From Dromiciops gliroides (taxonomy: Eukaryota > Chordata > Mammalia > Microbiotheria > Microbiotheriidae): a stretch of DNA of 64,000 nucleotides. Position 1 is the stretch's first letter. Each line of letters opens with the position of its first letter. The notes beneath the pieces are model-generated. The model worked only from the letters and a program-made list of their open reading frames with translations. It had not been told where the DNA came from and made no database searches. The stretch covers positions 5,156,821 to 5,220,820 of the forward strand of contig NC_057867.1 of NCBI RefSeq assembly GCF_019393635.1, written 5' to 3'. The translations under genes and the position numbers were made by a program. Positions 10,150 to 19,331 of the stretch are shown here, in pieces.

Positions 10150-11870
10150 TTGCCTATGTGGGGCCTCTGATCATCTTTCTGTCCATCTCATCAGCCATGC
10201 ATGGGCCCCCACCTCTCTCTGGCCCCTGTCTGTGTTTCTAGTGTGTCTAGGTCCTCCAGTCAAATCTTAGTCCCTCCATATGGGCATCCTTTACTGTCTG
10301 TGTGTCTTTTCCCAAATCTGTGTCTCACTGTGTGTCTTTATGTGTTCCTGTTTATCCCCATCTGTGTCCCTGTCTATATAACCTGCATCAGGATGGGTAT
10401 TCCCACACATCTATTCACTTATCTGGGGATTCTTCTCTGTCTCTGTCCATGGGTCTTTCCGTGTGCCCCCAACTATATCTTTCCTTCTGTGTATCCCATC
10501 TATACCCCCGAGTGTGTCTCACTGTCTGTCCATGTGTTCCTTGTCTGTCTGATACCATCTGCCTCTCCCACTGGTGTGCCCAATCCCGTCTCTCATGTCT
10601 ATGGATACACCCATTCTGGCTGTGTGGCCCTCCTCATCTCTCTGTTTCCCTGTATATGTGCATACCTCCTTGGCTGGGCCACTCCCTATCTTTCTCATCT
10701 GCTCATGTTTCCCCTATTTCTCTTTCCATCCATTTGTACGTCCACCTGTCTTTCTAACAATCCTAGTGTCACTGCATTTGCTTGTGTTCCTTCTCTCGGT
10801 GTCCCCATGTGTATCTCTAAGGGGCCTTCTGCTATGTCTTTGTCCCCTGTGTGGTCTATTTCTGTCCTATCCCAATCCACTGACCATCTCTGTGTTCCCC
10901 TCTTTCTCTGTGTCCCCATCTATGTACGCCATTGTCTGTGCCTTTCTGTGTTCCTATTTCTACCCACAGTTCCTCTGTGTGTGGCCCCATCCGCCTCATG
11001 CTTTCTCTGTGTCTTCCATTTATGTGTTTGCCCATATTCCCATCCATGTGGCCTTATCTGTTCGTGTTTGCCCTCGCCTGTCTGAATGTCCTTGTCAGTC
11101 CACGTGTCCTCCCAGCTCTGGGTCTGTTTCATCAGCCTTTTTCACATCTCAGTCCAGAGCTCAGATGTGGGCCTCTGTGTCTGTGGATCTACTCCTTCAG
11201 TTTGTCCCCTTGGCTGTGTCTGGGTGCTCCTGTCACTCTGCGTGCCGCCCCCCCCCCATTTATCTCTTTTCCTTTCCTTGTGTCCCTGTCTATGTATCCC
11301 CTCCCAACTATGTGGGCATTTCCCGTCATGTGGGTGTTTCCTCTGCATGTTCCTTCCCATGCCCTGAGCACATCCTGTTCCCTTAATCAGTCCTTACATG
11401 GTGAAGACTCCAGAGCCTTTGCCCACCTAGTAGCTGTTCTTTAGACACTTTCCAGCTAATCGATGTTGTTCATACACTGTTGTGAGCAGACGTGGCCATA
11501 ATTCCTCAGATCACCTGTGTTGAGGGCAGAGGATAGTGGGGACTATGCCCTCTTTCTTCCTAGAAGCTGCGCCTCTCTTAATGTAGCCGGCTCCTATTGA
11601 GACTGTGGGCCACTAAAGCCCTCAGATTGTTTTCATCTCTATCCCTCCAACTTTTCTGTGACCCTCTTAAGTCTCTGCGTCTATCTATTACTGTGGCTCC
11701 CATACTTCTTTCGGTGTCTTCTTTTGTTATAGGCAGGCCCTTGTCTATGTCTCTGCCTCCTGCCCTCTGTCTACCATCTCCCTCCATGTCCCTGCCTATC
11801 TCTGTGTCCCTTGTGTCTCCCTTTCTATGTCCTTGGGAGCCCCTCTCATACCATGCACAAAGCACTCTGA
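10150..11870. repeat. Degenerate CTGTGTCCC-type minisatellite
   Basis: Loose copies of words such as CTGTGTCCCCATCTGTGT, TCTGTCCATGTGTTCC and CCTGTCTATGTATCCC recur throughout with no fixed period that I can read. The densest part is 10,230-11,340, and a thinner continuation lies at 11,590-11,850. The Cys/Val/Pro/Ser-rich open frames on the plus strand (for example 10,201-11,085) follow from this composition and have no recognisable domain. Confidence 0.75.
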
Positions 11871-11899
11871 AAACCTTAAATACCTATAGAAATGTCAGA

Positions 11900-11950
11900 T
11901 ATTATTATTTTCATTGTTATCATTATTATTATCATTGTTATAATTATCAT
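11900..11950. repeat. ATT-rich microsatellite
   Basis: Imperfect ATT/TTA/ATC trinucleotide run. Nothing recognisable follows up to the RTE fragment at 12,255. Confidence 0.85.
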
Positions 11951-12254
11951 CCCTAGAACACAATTTGGTATCGGCCCATTCATGACTTCTACTTTGCTCT
12001 GGTCATTGAACTACTTCGGAATGCACCTAATGCTACCATTACCTAGTATCCATCTTTCCATATTTTCCCCCAGAGCAGCATAAAATACTTGGTCAAATAC
12101 ACATACATGGCTAAAATCTCAGTAAATCATACATTCCATCCCTTGATTCAGAAATCTAGTAACCCCTTTCTTTGTTACGTGAGTCACCTTGTGCGTTCCA
12201 GTATCCCGAATGTATGTGTGGAGATTTGGCCACGAGACATTACAGTGATGATGT

Positions 12255-12480
12255 TATTGGTCAATCAAGTCGGACTCTTCGTGACCCCATGGACTGGAGC
12301 ACGCCAGGCCCTTCTGTCCTCGACTATCTCCCGGAGTCTGTCCAAACTCATGTTCATTGCCTCCTTGGCACTCTCTCTCCATCTCATCCTCTCTTGTCCC
12401 CTTCTCCTTTTATCTTCAATCTTTCCCAACATCAGGGTCTCTTCCAGTGAGTCCTGTCTTCTCATAATGTGGACAAAGGG
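12255..12480 (-). mobile_element. RTE/BovB-clade LINE, C-terminal end of the ORF
   Basis: The minus strand at 12,465-12,265 encodes RRQDSLEETLMLGKIEDKRR followed by RRGQERMRWRESAKEAMNMS and ends WRAPVHGVTKS and a stop. This is the extreme C-terminus of RTE/BovB LINE proteins (family pattern DSLEKTLMLGKIEG, RQRMRWLDGI, AWRAAVHGVAKS). On the plus strand it reads GACTCTTCGTGACCCCATGG. Only the last ~65 codons remain, open but severed from the reverse transcriptase. RTE elements are the presumed mobilisers of the MAR1-like SINEs. Confidence 0.9.
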
Positions 12481-13155
12481 TTACAGGTTAGAGGTGAGGT
12501 CCATTTCGTTTCTTTTTCAGGGAACTCTTTGATAACACAAGTGTCGGGGCCAAGATCAGAGGACATTATCTCAAGGTGACACTGAAGAGATTATGTTGCC
12601 AGTCGATATTCTTAAGTTCGACTGAAGTTCCAACCTTGTATTTCAGACCTCCAGGAGGAGCAGATTCTAGATGGCACCTCAGGATCTGAGATATTTGGGG
12701 GAACTTTGGTCATTTGGACTACAGCTTTCCTGAAAACCTGGCTCTACTTTGAAACACAGTGAGAAAGGAAGCCCTGGCCAGGGCGGGGGTGGGTGGAGGA
12801 AATCCCATCTAATTCTAGTATTACACAGTCAAATGTAAGCAGGAGCCACTTCAGCCACTATTAGCCTCCTAACAGCTGCTCTCATTTGAGCTCCTCCCTG
12901 CGCTTGCTAGCTTCTAACTCACATTGCAAGCATCCAGTGGGTCATGGCGGCAGGCAGGAGAATGGGGAACTGTCCAAGGGGGTTAAAGCTTTCCCCCTTC
13001 CGGAGGCAGGAATCATGTTACTTCCATATGTGAAAATGATGACTGGTGCTGACATGAATTGAATCACAAGCAGTTCAAAGGGAACTCCAAAGGCGATTTT
13101 GAAATCCATGGGGAGAAATGTGACACGGCAGATCCAAGTTGTCAGTTACTTGCAC
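12481..13155. other. No recognised feature
   Basis: This is unique-looking sequence of mixed composition with a GGGGGTGGG stretch near 12,785. I see no conserved open frame, RNA gene or clear repeat. Confidence 0.5.
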
Positions 13156-13159
13156 AGAA

Positions 13160-13430
13160 GCTTCTCTCCATCTGGGCCATATGAGACACTTCTCATTAAT
13201 AATAAGAAAAATACAAATGAAAACAAGTTTAAGAATTGACCTCCCACCCATTAGATGAACAAAGAGGACAAAATGTGAAAACAGTAAACTACTAGAGCTA
13301 CCACTGGTGGAACTGTGAATTGGCCCAATCATTCTGCAAAACTATTTGGAATTAGTAATACTAATTCCCTAAATTTAGACCCAGATATGCCACTCACTAC
13401 TAGGCACGTACTTATACCAAGGAGATCTGT
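13160..13430 (+). mobile_element. L1 LINE ORF2 end fragment, sense
   Basis: The run TAATAAGAAAAATACAAATG, then CACTGGTGGAACTGTGAATT and CCAATCATTCTGCAAAACTA, then CCACTCACTACTAGGCACGT follows the end of L1 ORF2. It is diverged and non-functional. Confidence 0.8.
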
Positions 13431-13434
13431 GTGT

Positions 13435-13738
13435 TTTCTGTTCCAAGTGTGTTTCTTGTAAACAACATATTGTTGGCTTCTGGTTTCCAGTCTGTTCTGT
13501 TATCTACTTCTGTTTTATGGGTGAGTTCATCCCATTCATAGTTATGATCAATAACTATTTCCCTCTGTCCTATTTTTTATCCCGTTCTATTTTTTACCCT
13601 ATCCCCCTTCAAAAGTCTGTTATGCATCTTACCACTGCCTCCCTTAATCTGCCCTGCCTCTTATCATCCCCTCTCCTTTCTTTTAAACCCTTCTTCTCCT
13701 GCCTTCCTTTTGGGTAAGATAGAGTTCTATATCCAACT

Positions 13739-13803
<65 letters not shown>

Positions 13804-14275
13804 CTCTTCCCTCTTTGAATGAGTTAAGATGAGAGTGAGATGCAAGTACTATCTGCCCCACCCCTATTTTGCCCCAAGTGTAAATACTATTCCTTGTGTA
13901 CCTCTTTAATGCGAAATAATTCTCCCCATTCTCCCTCTCATTTGCCCCTTCTCCCAGTGCACCCTTATATCATTTCTTTGAAATCAGCCCAACATAATCG
14001 ACTCACACCAGTGCCCTCTGTCTATGGAGACTTCTAACTAATGAGAAAGTTCTTAGGAGATACATATATCATCTTTCCATATAGGAATACAAACAGTTTA
14101 AGATTATGAAGTCCTTTATGATTTCAATTTCGCATTTACCTGTTGATGCTTCTCTAGAGTTCCATGTCGGAATGTCAGATTTTCTATTCAGCTCTGGTCT
14201 TTTCATCAGGAATGCTTGCAAGTCTTCTATTTCATTAAATGGCCATTGTGCTGGGTTCCATTATTGAGTCTGGGT
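13435..14275 (-). mobile_element. L1 LINE fragment, antisense
   Basis: Words such as GTAAACAACATATTGTTGGC, AATCTGCCCTGCCTCTTATC, TAATGAGAAAGTTCTTAGGA and TCATCAGGAATGCTTGCAAG match, from memory, the antisense of a marsupial L1 internal region. It faces the sense fragment at 13,160. It carries an internal GT/TA microsatellite and has no intact frame. Confidence 0.75.
13741..13804. repeat. (GT)n(AT)n compound microsatellite
   Basis: About 23 GT repeats run directly into about 8 AT repeats. It lies inside the antisense L1 fragment, just after CCAACTGAGTGTG. Confidence 0.98.
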
Positions 14276-15057
14276 CTCAGCTTTTTGTTGAAAATTTCCT
14301 AGCCATCAGGCTTTAATTTACTTTAGGGAAAATGGAAACTCGGGACAACTGGCCTGAATCTCTGGGGAGTTCGTAGACTGAAAGGTGAAACAGAGTTTGT
14401 CCAAGAGCAGCGGGCATTCTCAAGTGGGACTGGCAGTGTTGAGCAGCAGCAGAAATGTCCCTTTGTGACCACAGGCCATGCTGCCTCTGTAGATGTGACT
14501 ACTGGAACCCTGGGCTTCAGAAAGACAGAAACAAGAGTTGTTTAATATCATCTACTCCAACCCTTTCATTTTTTTACTTTCTTTTTTATTATGAACTTAA
14601 TGAACAAAACATTAACATTTCAATAAAGGAAGAACAAAAGAGAAAATTGTTTATGAAAACGTGAACGATTCACATTTCTGAATATATCCCTCCCAGCCTG
14701 AAGCTCTCCCTCTCACTTCTCCTATCAGCGATCCTTCCTGCTCTCCCTTGCTTTTGCTGGCTCCCTCCCCCTCCCATCTCTGCAACAGAAGGTAGACTCT
14801 TCACTCAGTCCCAATCCGTTATGAGCCAAGGTGAGCCCCTGTACCATTGGGTAAATTGCAACTTTTATTTGTTTGTTTTGCTGTTCCGTTTGTATTTGTG
14901 AAAAATATTGGCAATAGAAAACTTGGGAAATGCCCCTAAGCTAGGGAGAAAATTCCTTCTTCATGTGGGGATCAAGTCAGGAGGCATTAAAGGCATACAT
15001 TATCAACTCCCCTTCACAGAAGTAACTACTGACCCCTTGGGGAATTTTGTCTTTAAC
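14276..15057. other. No confidently recognised feature
   Basis: Mixed sequence with an A/T-rich stretch at 14,565-14,660. The 14,900-15,060 part could belong to the retroviral fossil that follows, but nothing in it is diagnostic. Confidence 0.4.
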
Positions 15058-15072
15058 GGGGCTCCTGAGGAG

Positions 15073-15216
15073 GGGGCAGCTAGGTGGTGCAGTGGATAAA
15101 GCACCGGCCTTGGATTCAGGAGGACCTGAGTTCAAATCTGGCCTCAGACACTTGACACTTACTAGCTGTGTGACCCTGGGCAAGTCACTTAACCCCACTT
15201 GCCTTACCAAAAAAAA
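15073..15216 (+). mobile_element. WSINE1-type SINE, sense
   Basis: Full head and body (GGGGCAGCTAGGTGGTGCAG, AGTTCAAATCTGGCCTCAGA, AGCTGTGTGACCCTGGGCAA) with a short A tail. GGGGCTCCTG occurs at 15,058-15,067 and again at 15,221-15,230, a likely target-site duplication. Confidence 0.95.
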
Positions 15217-15642
15217 GTGGGGGGCTCCTGGTTCAAGCTGGGAGGGAGATTGAACCCTTGGAGGAATATCTCCTCCTTCAAGGATAGCTCCTGGTTCAAG
15301 CCAAAAGGGATCACAGGGACACTTCCAATTTGAGAAGGGGTTGAGGAAGCTTAGAAATGGAATCTTTCTTACTACTGTTGTTGCTGCTACTAGCATCCCA
15401 TCTGACATATTTGACTCCCTATGGACTTCTTTGTGTTCAGATGGGGGACTCCAAAATTCTGCCATCCCTATCACCGTCCAAGTTAGGGGAGACCCCCAAC
15501 TATCTGTTTCCCTGTAGCCTTTATCCAGGAAGACTATTGAGGGCATTTCAGCCATTATTAATTCCTTGAGACCAGGGTATTTTTGTGCCATGCAAATCTC
15601 CATGCAACAGGCCAATCTTCCCCGTTAAGAAACCAAAGGCAG

Positions 15643-15786
15643 GGCAGCTAGGTGGCGCAGTGGATAGAGCACCAGCCCTGGAGTCAGGAGTACCTGAGTT
15701 CAAATCCGGCCTTAGACACTTGACACTTACTAGCTGTGTGACTCTGGGCAAGTCACTTAACCCCCATTGCCCCACAAAAAAAAGAA
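15643..15786 (+). mobile_element. WSINE1-type SINE with perfect 16 bp TSD
   Basis: Head GGGCAGCTAGGTGGCGCAGT, standard body and an A-rich tail. AAGAAACCAAAGGCAG flanks it at 15,627-15,642 and 15,787-15,802. It sits inside the retroviral fossil. Confidence 0.97.
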
Positions 15787-15904
15787 AAGAAACCAAAGGC
15801 AGGTCCTAATGGCCAGTCTTTTTATTGTCTTGTGTGGGATTTGCTTTCTCTTAATGCTTATGCTATACTTATTCCTATTACCATTGTTTCCCCAGCTCCT
15901 TGTG

Positions 15905-16012
15905 AGGCGACCTGCTTACAGCCATAGGCAAAGCCAATACAACCACCCTCCTTCAGGTCCTCATGTCTTTTGGCCACTGCAATAGCTTCCTAACTGGTCC
16001 AATTAGCTTGTC
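15905..16012 (+). mobile_element. L2-type LINE fragment
   Basis: CAATACAACCACCCTCCTTC and GGTCCTCATGTCTTTTGGCC, then CTAACTGGTCC, match the same words at 25,832-25,900 and recall the L2 phrase ending ATTGCAATAGCCTCCTAACT. The fragment is short. The rest of 16,013-16,480 is unassigned. Confidence 0.6.
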
Positions 16013-17011
16013 CATAGCTAATTTTTTCCAAGTCCCATTCACCTCGATTCCCAGCACCTGCTTGTTTTTACCTAGAAGAATTCACAGTGGACATGGACTT
16101 GACTGTCTCAAGCATGTGCAGAGCCCCGTTTTATTCTCTCAAATTTTATAATAGGATTTAGCTTCCATCATTTTAAGGGTCCCACCTTGGTTCCTTATGT
16201 GTTTGATCTGCTTCTAGGTGCTCCAGATGCAGAGGTTTGTCATTGTCTATTCTCTGAGCTTCACCAAAGGGGCCAGAAAGTCTCTAAGTCAAAAGTCCAG
16301 TGGTGACTTCCACAGGTGGAATGTGTCAGGTTTATTTTGACGGCTGGGACTCATTCAGTCTCTCCAAAAGGCTTTCAACCCATTCAACAACTGTCTGTCA
16401 CCACCACCACCAAGAAGTAGCTGCATGCTATCCTTGGAACAGCCAGGTACTGGGGGCAGTGGATTCCTTCATTCAGTGAGAATGACTAAAGGCACAATGA
16501 AACTTGCAGCCCTGGAAGCCCTCTCTACATATTTTGAATTTCTCTCCTTCTTCTGATGACAATGTCTCTCTTTCCTCTGATGAATCTGAAACTGAGAAGT
16601 AGATAGAACAGTTAAAGGCTGAACGGGCTGCTGGGGTCTGGGTGACTGCAGAGGGCAAACCATTTTTCCCTCACCCTTGCTATCACCAGGTATGTCTGTC
16701 TGTTCATTGTGGTTCCCATTAGAAGGGGTGTACTTGGCCCAGGTGTCACCAATGCAGATGTCTTTGGGTGTGCCTCTTGCCGACTTGCTTGACATATGAT
16801 CAGCATGTCTTTTGTGCTGTTGCCAATGGTGGGCATCCCATAGCATCTCTTTGAACCTTTACAGATTGGCTTCACTTATATGCCTAATGCTGTCCACTAT
16901 GGGATCTGTTTTGTGTTGATATTGACCAATTAGCCCCGTGGGTTGAGGCCCTTCCTGGCTCTCAAGCAATAGCTGAATTTGTCGCTAAGGATCTCCTAAA
17001 AGAAATCATTC

Positions 17012-17166
17012 TCTGGCGGCAGCTAGGTGGTGCAGTGGATAAAGCACCGGCTCTGGGTTCAGGAGGACCTGAGTTCAAATCTAGCTTCAGACACTTGACA
17101 CTTACTAGCTGTGTGACCCTGGGTAAGTCACTTAACTCTCATTTCTTCCCCCCAACCCCCCAAAGA
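17012..17166 (+). mobile_element. WSINE1-type SINE with 11 bp TSD
   Basis: GGCAGCTAGGTGGTGCAGTG to CTTAACTCTCATTTC, with an irregular C/A tail. AGAAATCATTC flanks it at 17,001-17,011 and 17,167-17,177. It interrupts the integrase-like part of the retroviral fossil. Confidence 0.95.
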
Positions 17167-17347
17167 AGAAATCATTCCTTGCTTCAGTTCACTGGCATGC
17201 ATTGATTCTGACAAGGGCTACTCCCTGTTTCCTCCTGCTGCTACAAGGCTCTACCATCATCTTCCTCTGACCATCAGTCTTCTTCTGCACTGCCTCCCTG
17301 TCTAGCTCATTATGACTCTAACTTTTCTGCAAGGATTTCTGCCTATA

Positions 17348-17599
17348 TATTTTTTTGTTGTTCTTTAGTCGATCAGTGCCATCTGACTCTTCATGACCAG
17401 CTGTGCATGGGGTTTTCTTGGTAAAGATACTGGAGTAGTTTGCCATTTCTGTCTCCAGTGGATACATTTTGTTAGGCAATAAGAGGTGAAGTGACTTGCC
17501 CAGGGTCACACAGCTAGGAAGTGTCTGAGGCCAGATTCGAACTTGGGTCTTCTTGCCTCCAAGCCCAGTGCTCTATCCACTAAGCCACCAGTTGTCTCC
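17348..17599 (-). mobile_element. MAR1-type SINE, antisense, with 11 bp TSD
   Basis: In reverse orientation it has the head (CTCTATCCACTAAGCCACCA), the body, and a long tail including ATACTGGAGTAGTTTGCCAT and ATCTGACTCTTCATGACC. The tail is the MAR1 form, shared with RTE LINEs. TTCTGCCTATA flanks it at 17,337-17,347 and 17,600-17,610. Confidence 0.95.
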
Positions 17600-17610
17600 T
17601 TCTGCCTATA

Positions 17611-17950
17611 AGCATTGCTGTAAACCCAGGCTTCGTTGTACTTTTCCCTCTGTCTCTCCTTGTTCCTTCCTTTTCTTTTTATTTTCTCTCCCTTCCCCTT
17701 TGGCCTCCTTCCTTCAGTCTCCCCTCCTTCTTTGTGCCTGCCCTTTGTCTGCCTTCCTTCTCTTGTATTCCTCACCCCTGTGTTCCTCCTCCCTGATCTC
17801 TCCCCACTCTTTCCCACCATCTTCTTTTGCTCAATGTCTCACCCTCAGTCTCTGTCTTCTTTATGTCTCTGTCTGCCCCAACTCTATAGGGCCAACTCTC
17901 TGCTCATCTTCTTCTCTAGGTGTTCCCCTTCTGTCTCTCTCCAAGTTTAA
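17611..17950. repeat. C/T-rich low-complexity tract
   Basis: Dense CTCTCC/TTCCTT words on the plus strand, with no fixed period and no gene. Confidence 0.75.
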
Positions 17951-18439
17951 AAAAACATGGATTTGTCCATCAATCACATTCCTGATTCAGCCTTGTTTTG
18001 CTTGAACTAACTTACATTTTTCATGAATTTCATCTTTTTTATAACTCACTGGCTAATATATTTTCAAATGTGATATTTTGTACTTCATAGAATCATTTTT
18101 GTTGGACTACCATGGTTTTTGGTGCAGAATTCAACTTGTCAGTAACCTTGGGCTATCTGCCATTTTGTAGATTAGGCAGCCTGTTTGCAGACAGCCTAAT
18201 TTCCTATATATAGGCAGATGCAGACATGCTCATCTATAGCTAATGCACAACATACATAGCCTGTACACATCCCCTTAGGTTTCTTTGTCCCATAACCCCT
18301 CAGCTGGGCACACAAGGGGTGGAGCAAACAAGGCACTGGGATTCCCACCTGCCTTCCCAAGGGGCTAGGGGAAGGGAAGAAAATCACTATGGGCCATGGC
18401 AGAGAGTGAAGCTTTTAACACGCCACTCTCTACTGTGAA
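17951..18439. other. No recognised feature
   Basis: Mixed sequence. A short inverted pair (ATTAGGC at about 18,171 and GCCTAAT at about 18,195) is the only local structure I noticed. Confidence 0.5.
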
Positions 18440-18780
18440 CAGTGTTCCAGCTTGCTGCCCTTTGCCCCAGTAGACCACCCTCCTCCCTGATATTGTTCCC
18501 CCTGACTGGGCAGGCCTCCCTAGGTCCTCCCTTTCCTTCCAGGTCCCACTCATCCTCCACACAGATCTCCTGGCCTCCTCTGTTATGGCATTTGACTGTC
18601 CTTCTCTTTGGGGAACTCAGCCGTGTGCTTCTTCGCCCTCTGACTCCCCTGTGTCACATGGGACTATAGTCCTTTACCCTCAGCTAGATTGTAAACCCTA
18701 GAAAAAAGGGACAGTGTCTAATTATCTGCCAAATCATCTAATGAGCACCTAGGGGCTATGTAAGTAGCAGTTGTTTATTG
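18440..18780 (+). mobile_element. L2-type LINE 3' end
   Basis: The order CTAGATTGTAAACCCTAG, AAAAAGGGACAGTGTCTAAT, GAGCACCTAGGGGCTATGTA and GTTGTTTATTG parallels the L2 3' UTR (AGATTGTAAGCTCCTTGAGG, GGGACTGTCT, then an AATAAATG-type end). It abuts the minisatellite directly. Confidence 0.65.
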
Positions 18781-18809
18781 TCTCCTTACCAAAGGAAGAT
18801 CACTCTGGC

Positions 18810-19297
18810 CCAAACAACAAGGTGGCAGTGATGACAATGACGACGACGACAACGGTGGCTGCCATGATGGTGGCAGCAACGATGGCGGCAACAGTGGTGA
18901 TGACGATGACAATGATGACGATGGTGGTGGCTGTGGTGGCGGCAGCAGAGACGACGGTGATGATGAAGACAGAGGCAGAGAGGGCAGCGGTGACGACAAC
19001 GATGACGACGACGACAGTGGTGGCTATGGCAGCGGCAGCAGAGACGATGGTGATGACGACGGCGGCAGAGAGGGCAGCGGTGACGACAACGATGATGACG
19101 ATGACGGTGGTGGCTGTGGTGGCGGCGGCAGAGACGACGGTGACGACGACGACGGTGACGGCAGCAGAGAGGGCAGCGGTGACGACAACGATGATGACGA
19201 TGACGGTGGTGGCTGTGGCAGTGGCGGCAGAGACGACGGCGACGACGATGGTGGCAGAGAGGGCAGTGGTGACGACAACGGTGACGACGACGACGAT

Positions 19298-19331
<34 letters not shown>

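Larger units (their letters stand above)
15560..17240 (+). mobile_element. Class I (gammaretrovirus-like) ERV pol fossil
   Basis: A short stretch near 15,585-15,640 resembles the start of a gammaretroviral reverse transcriptase domain. A later stretch at about 16,560-17,240 resembles the end of RNase H and part of the integrase. The element is broken in several places, with parts missing or unrecognisable between these landmarks, and two SINEs (15,643 and 17,012) and an L2-like fragment (~15,905) have landed in it. I could not identify LTRs. The decay and nested SINEs suggest an old insertion. Family assignment is by resemblance only, and the outer limits are uncertain. Confidence 0.7.

Noticed and set aside
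10201-11386. Cys/Val/Pro-rich plus-strand proteins of 270-294 codons
   Set aside because: They lie in degenerate CTGTGTCCC-type minisatellite, overlap each other in different frames, and lack any domain or splice context.
15073-15150. tRNA gene
   Set aside because: The tRNA-like promoter and GAGTTCAAATC box belong to the SINE head. The same sequence recurs with SINE bodies and A tails throughout the window.
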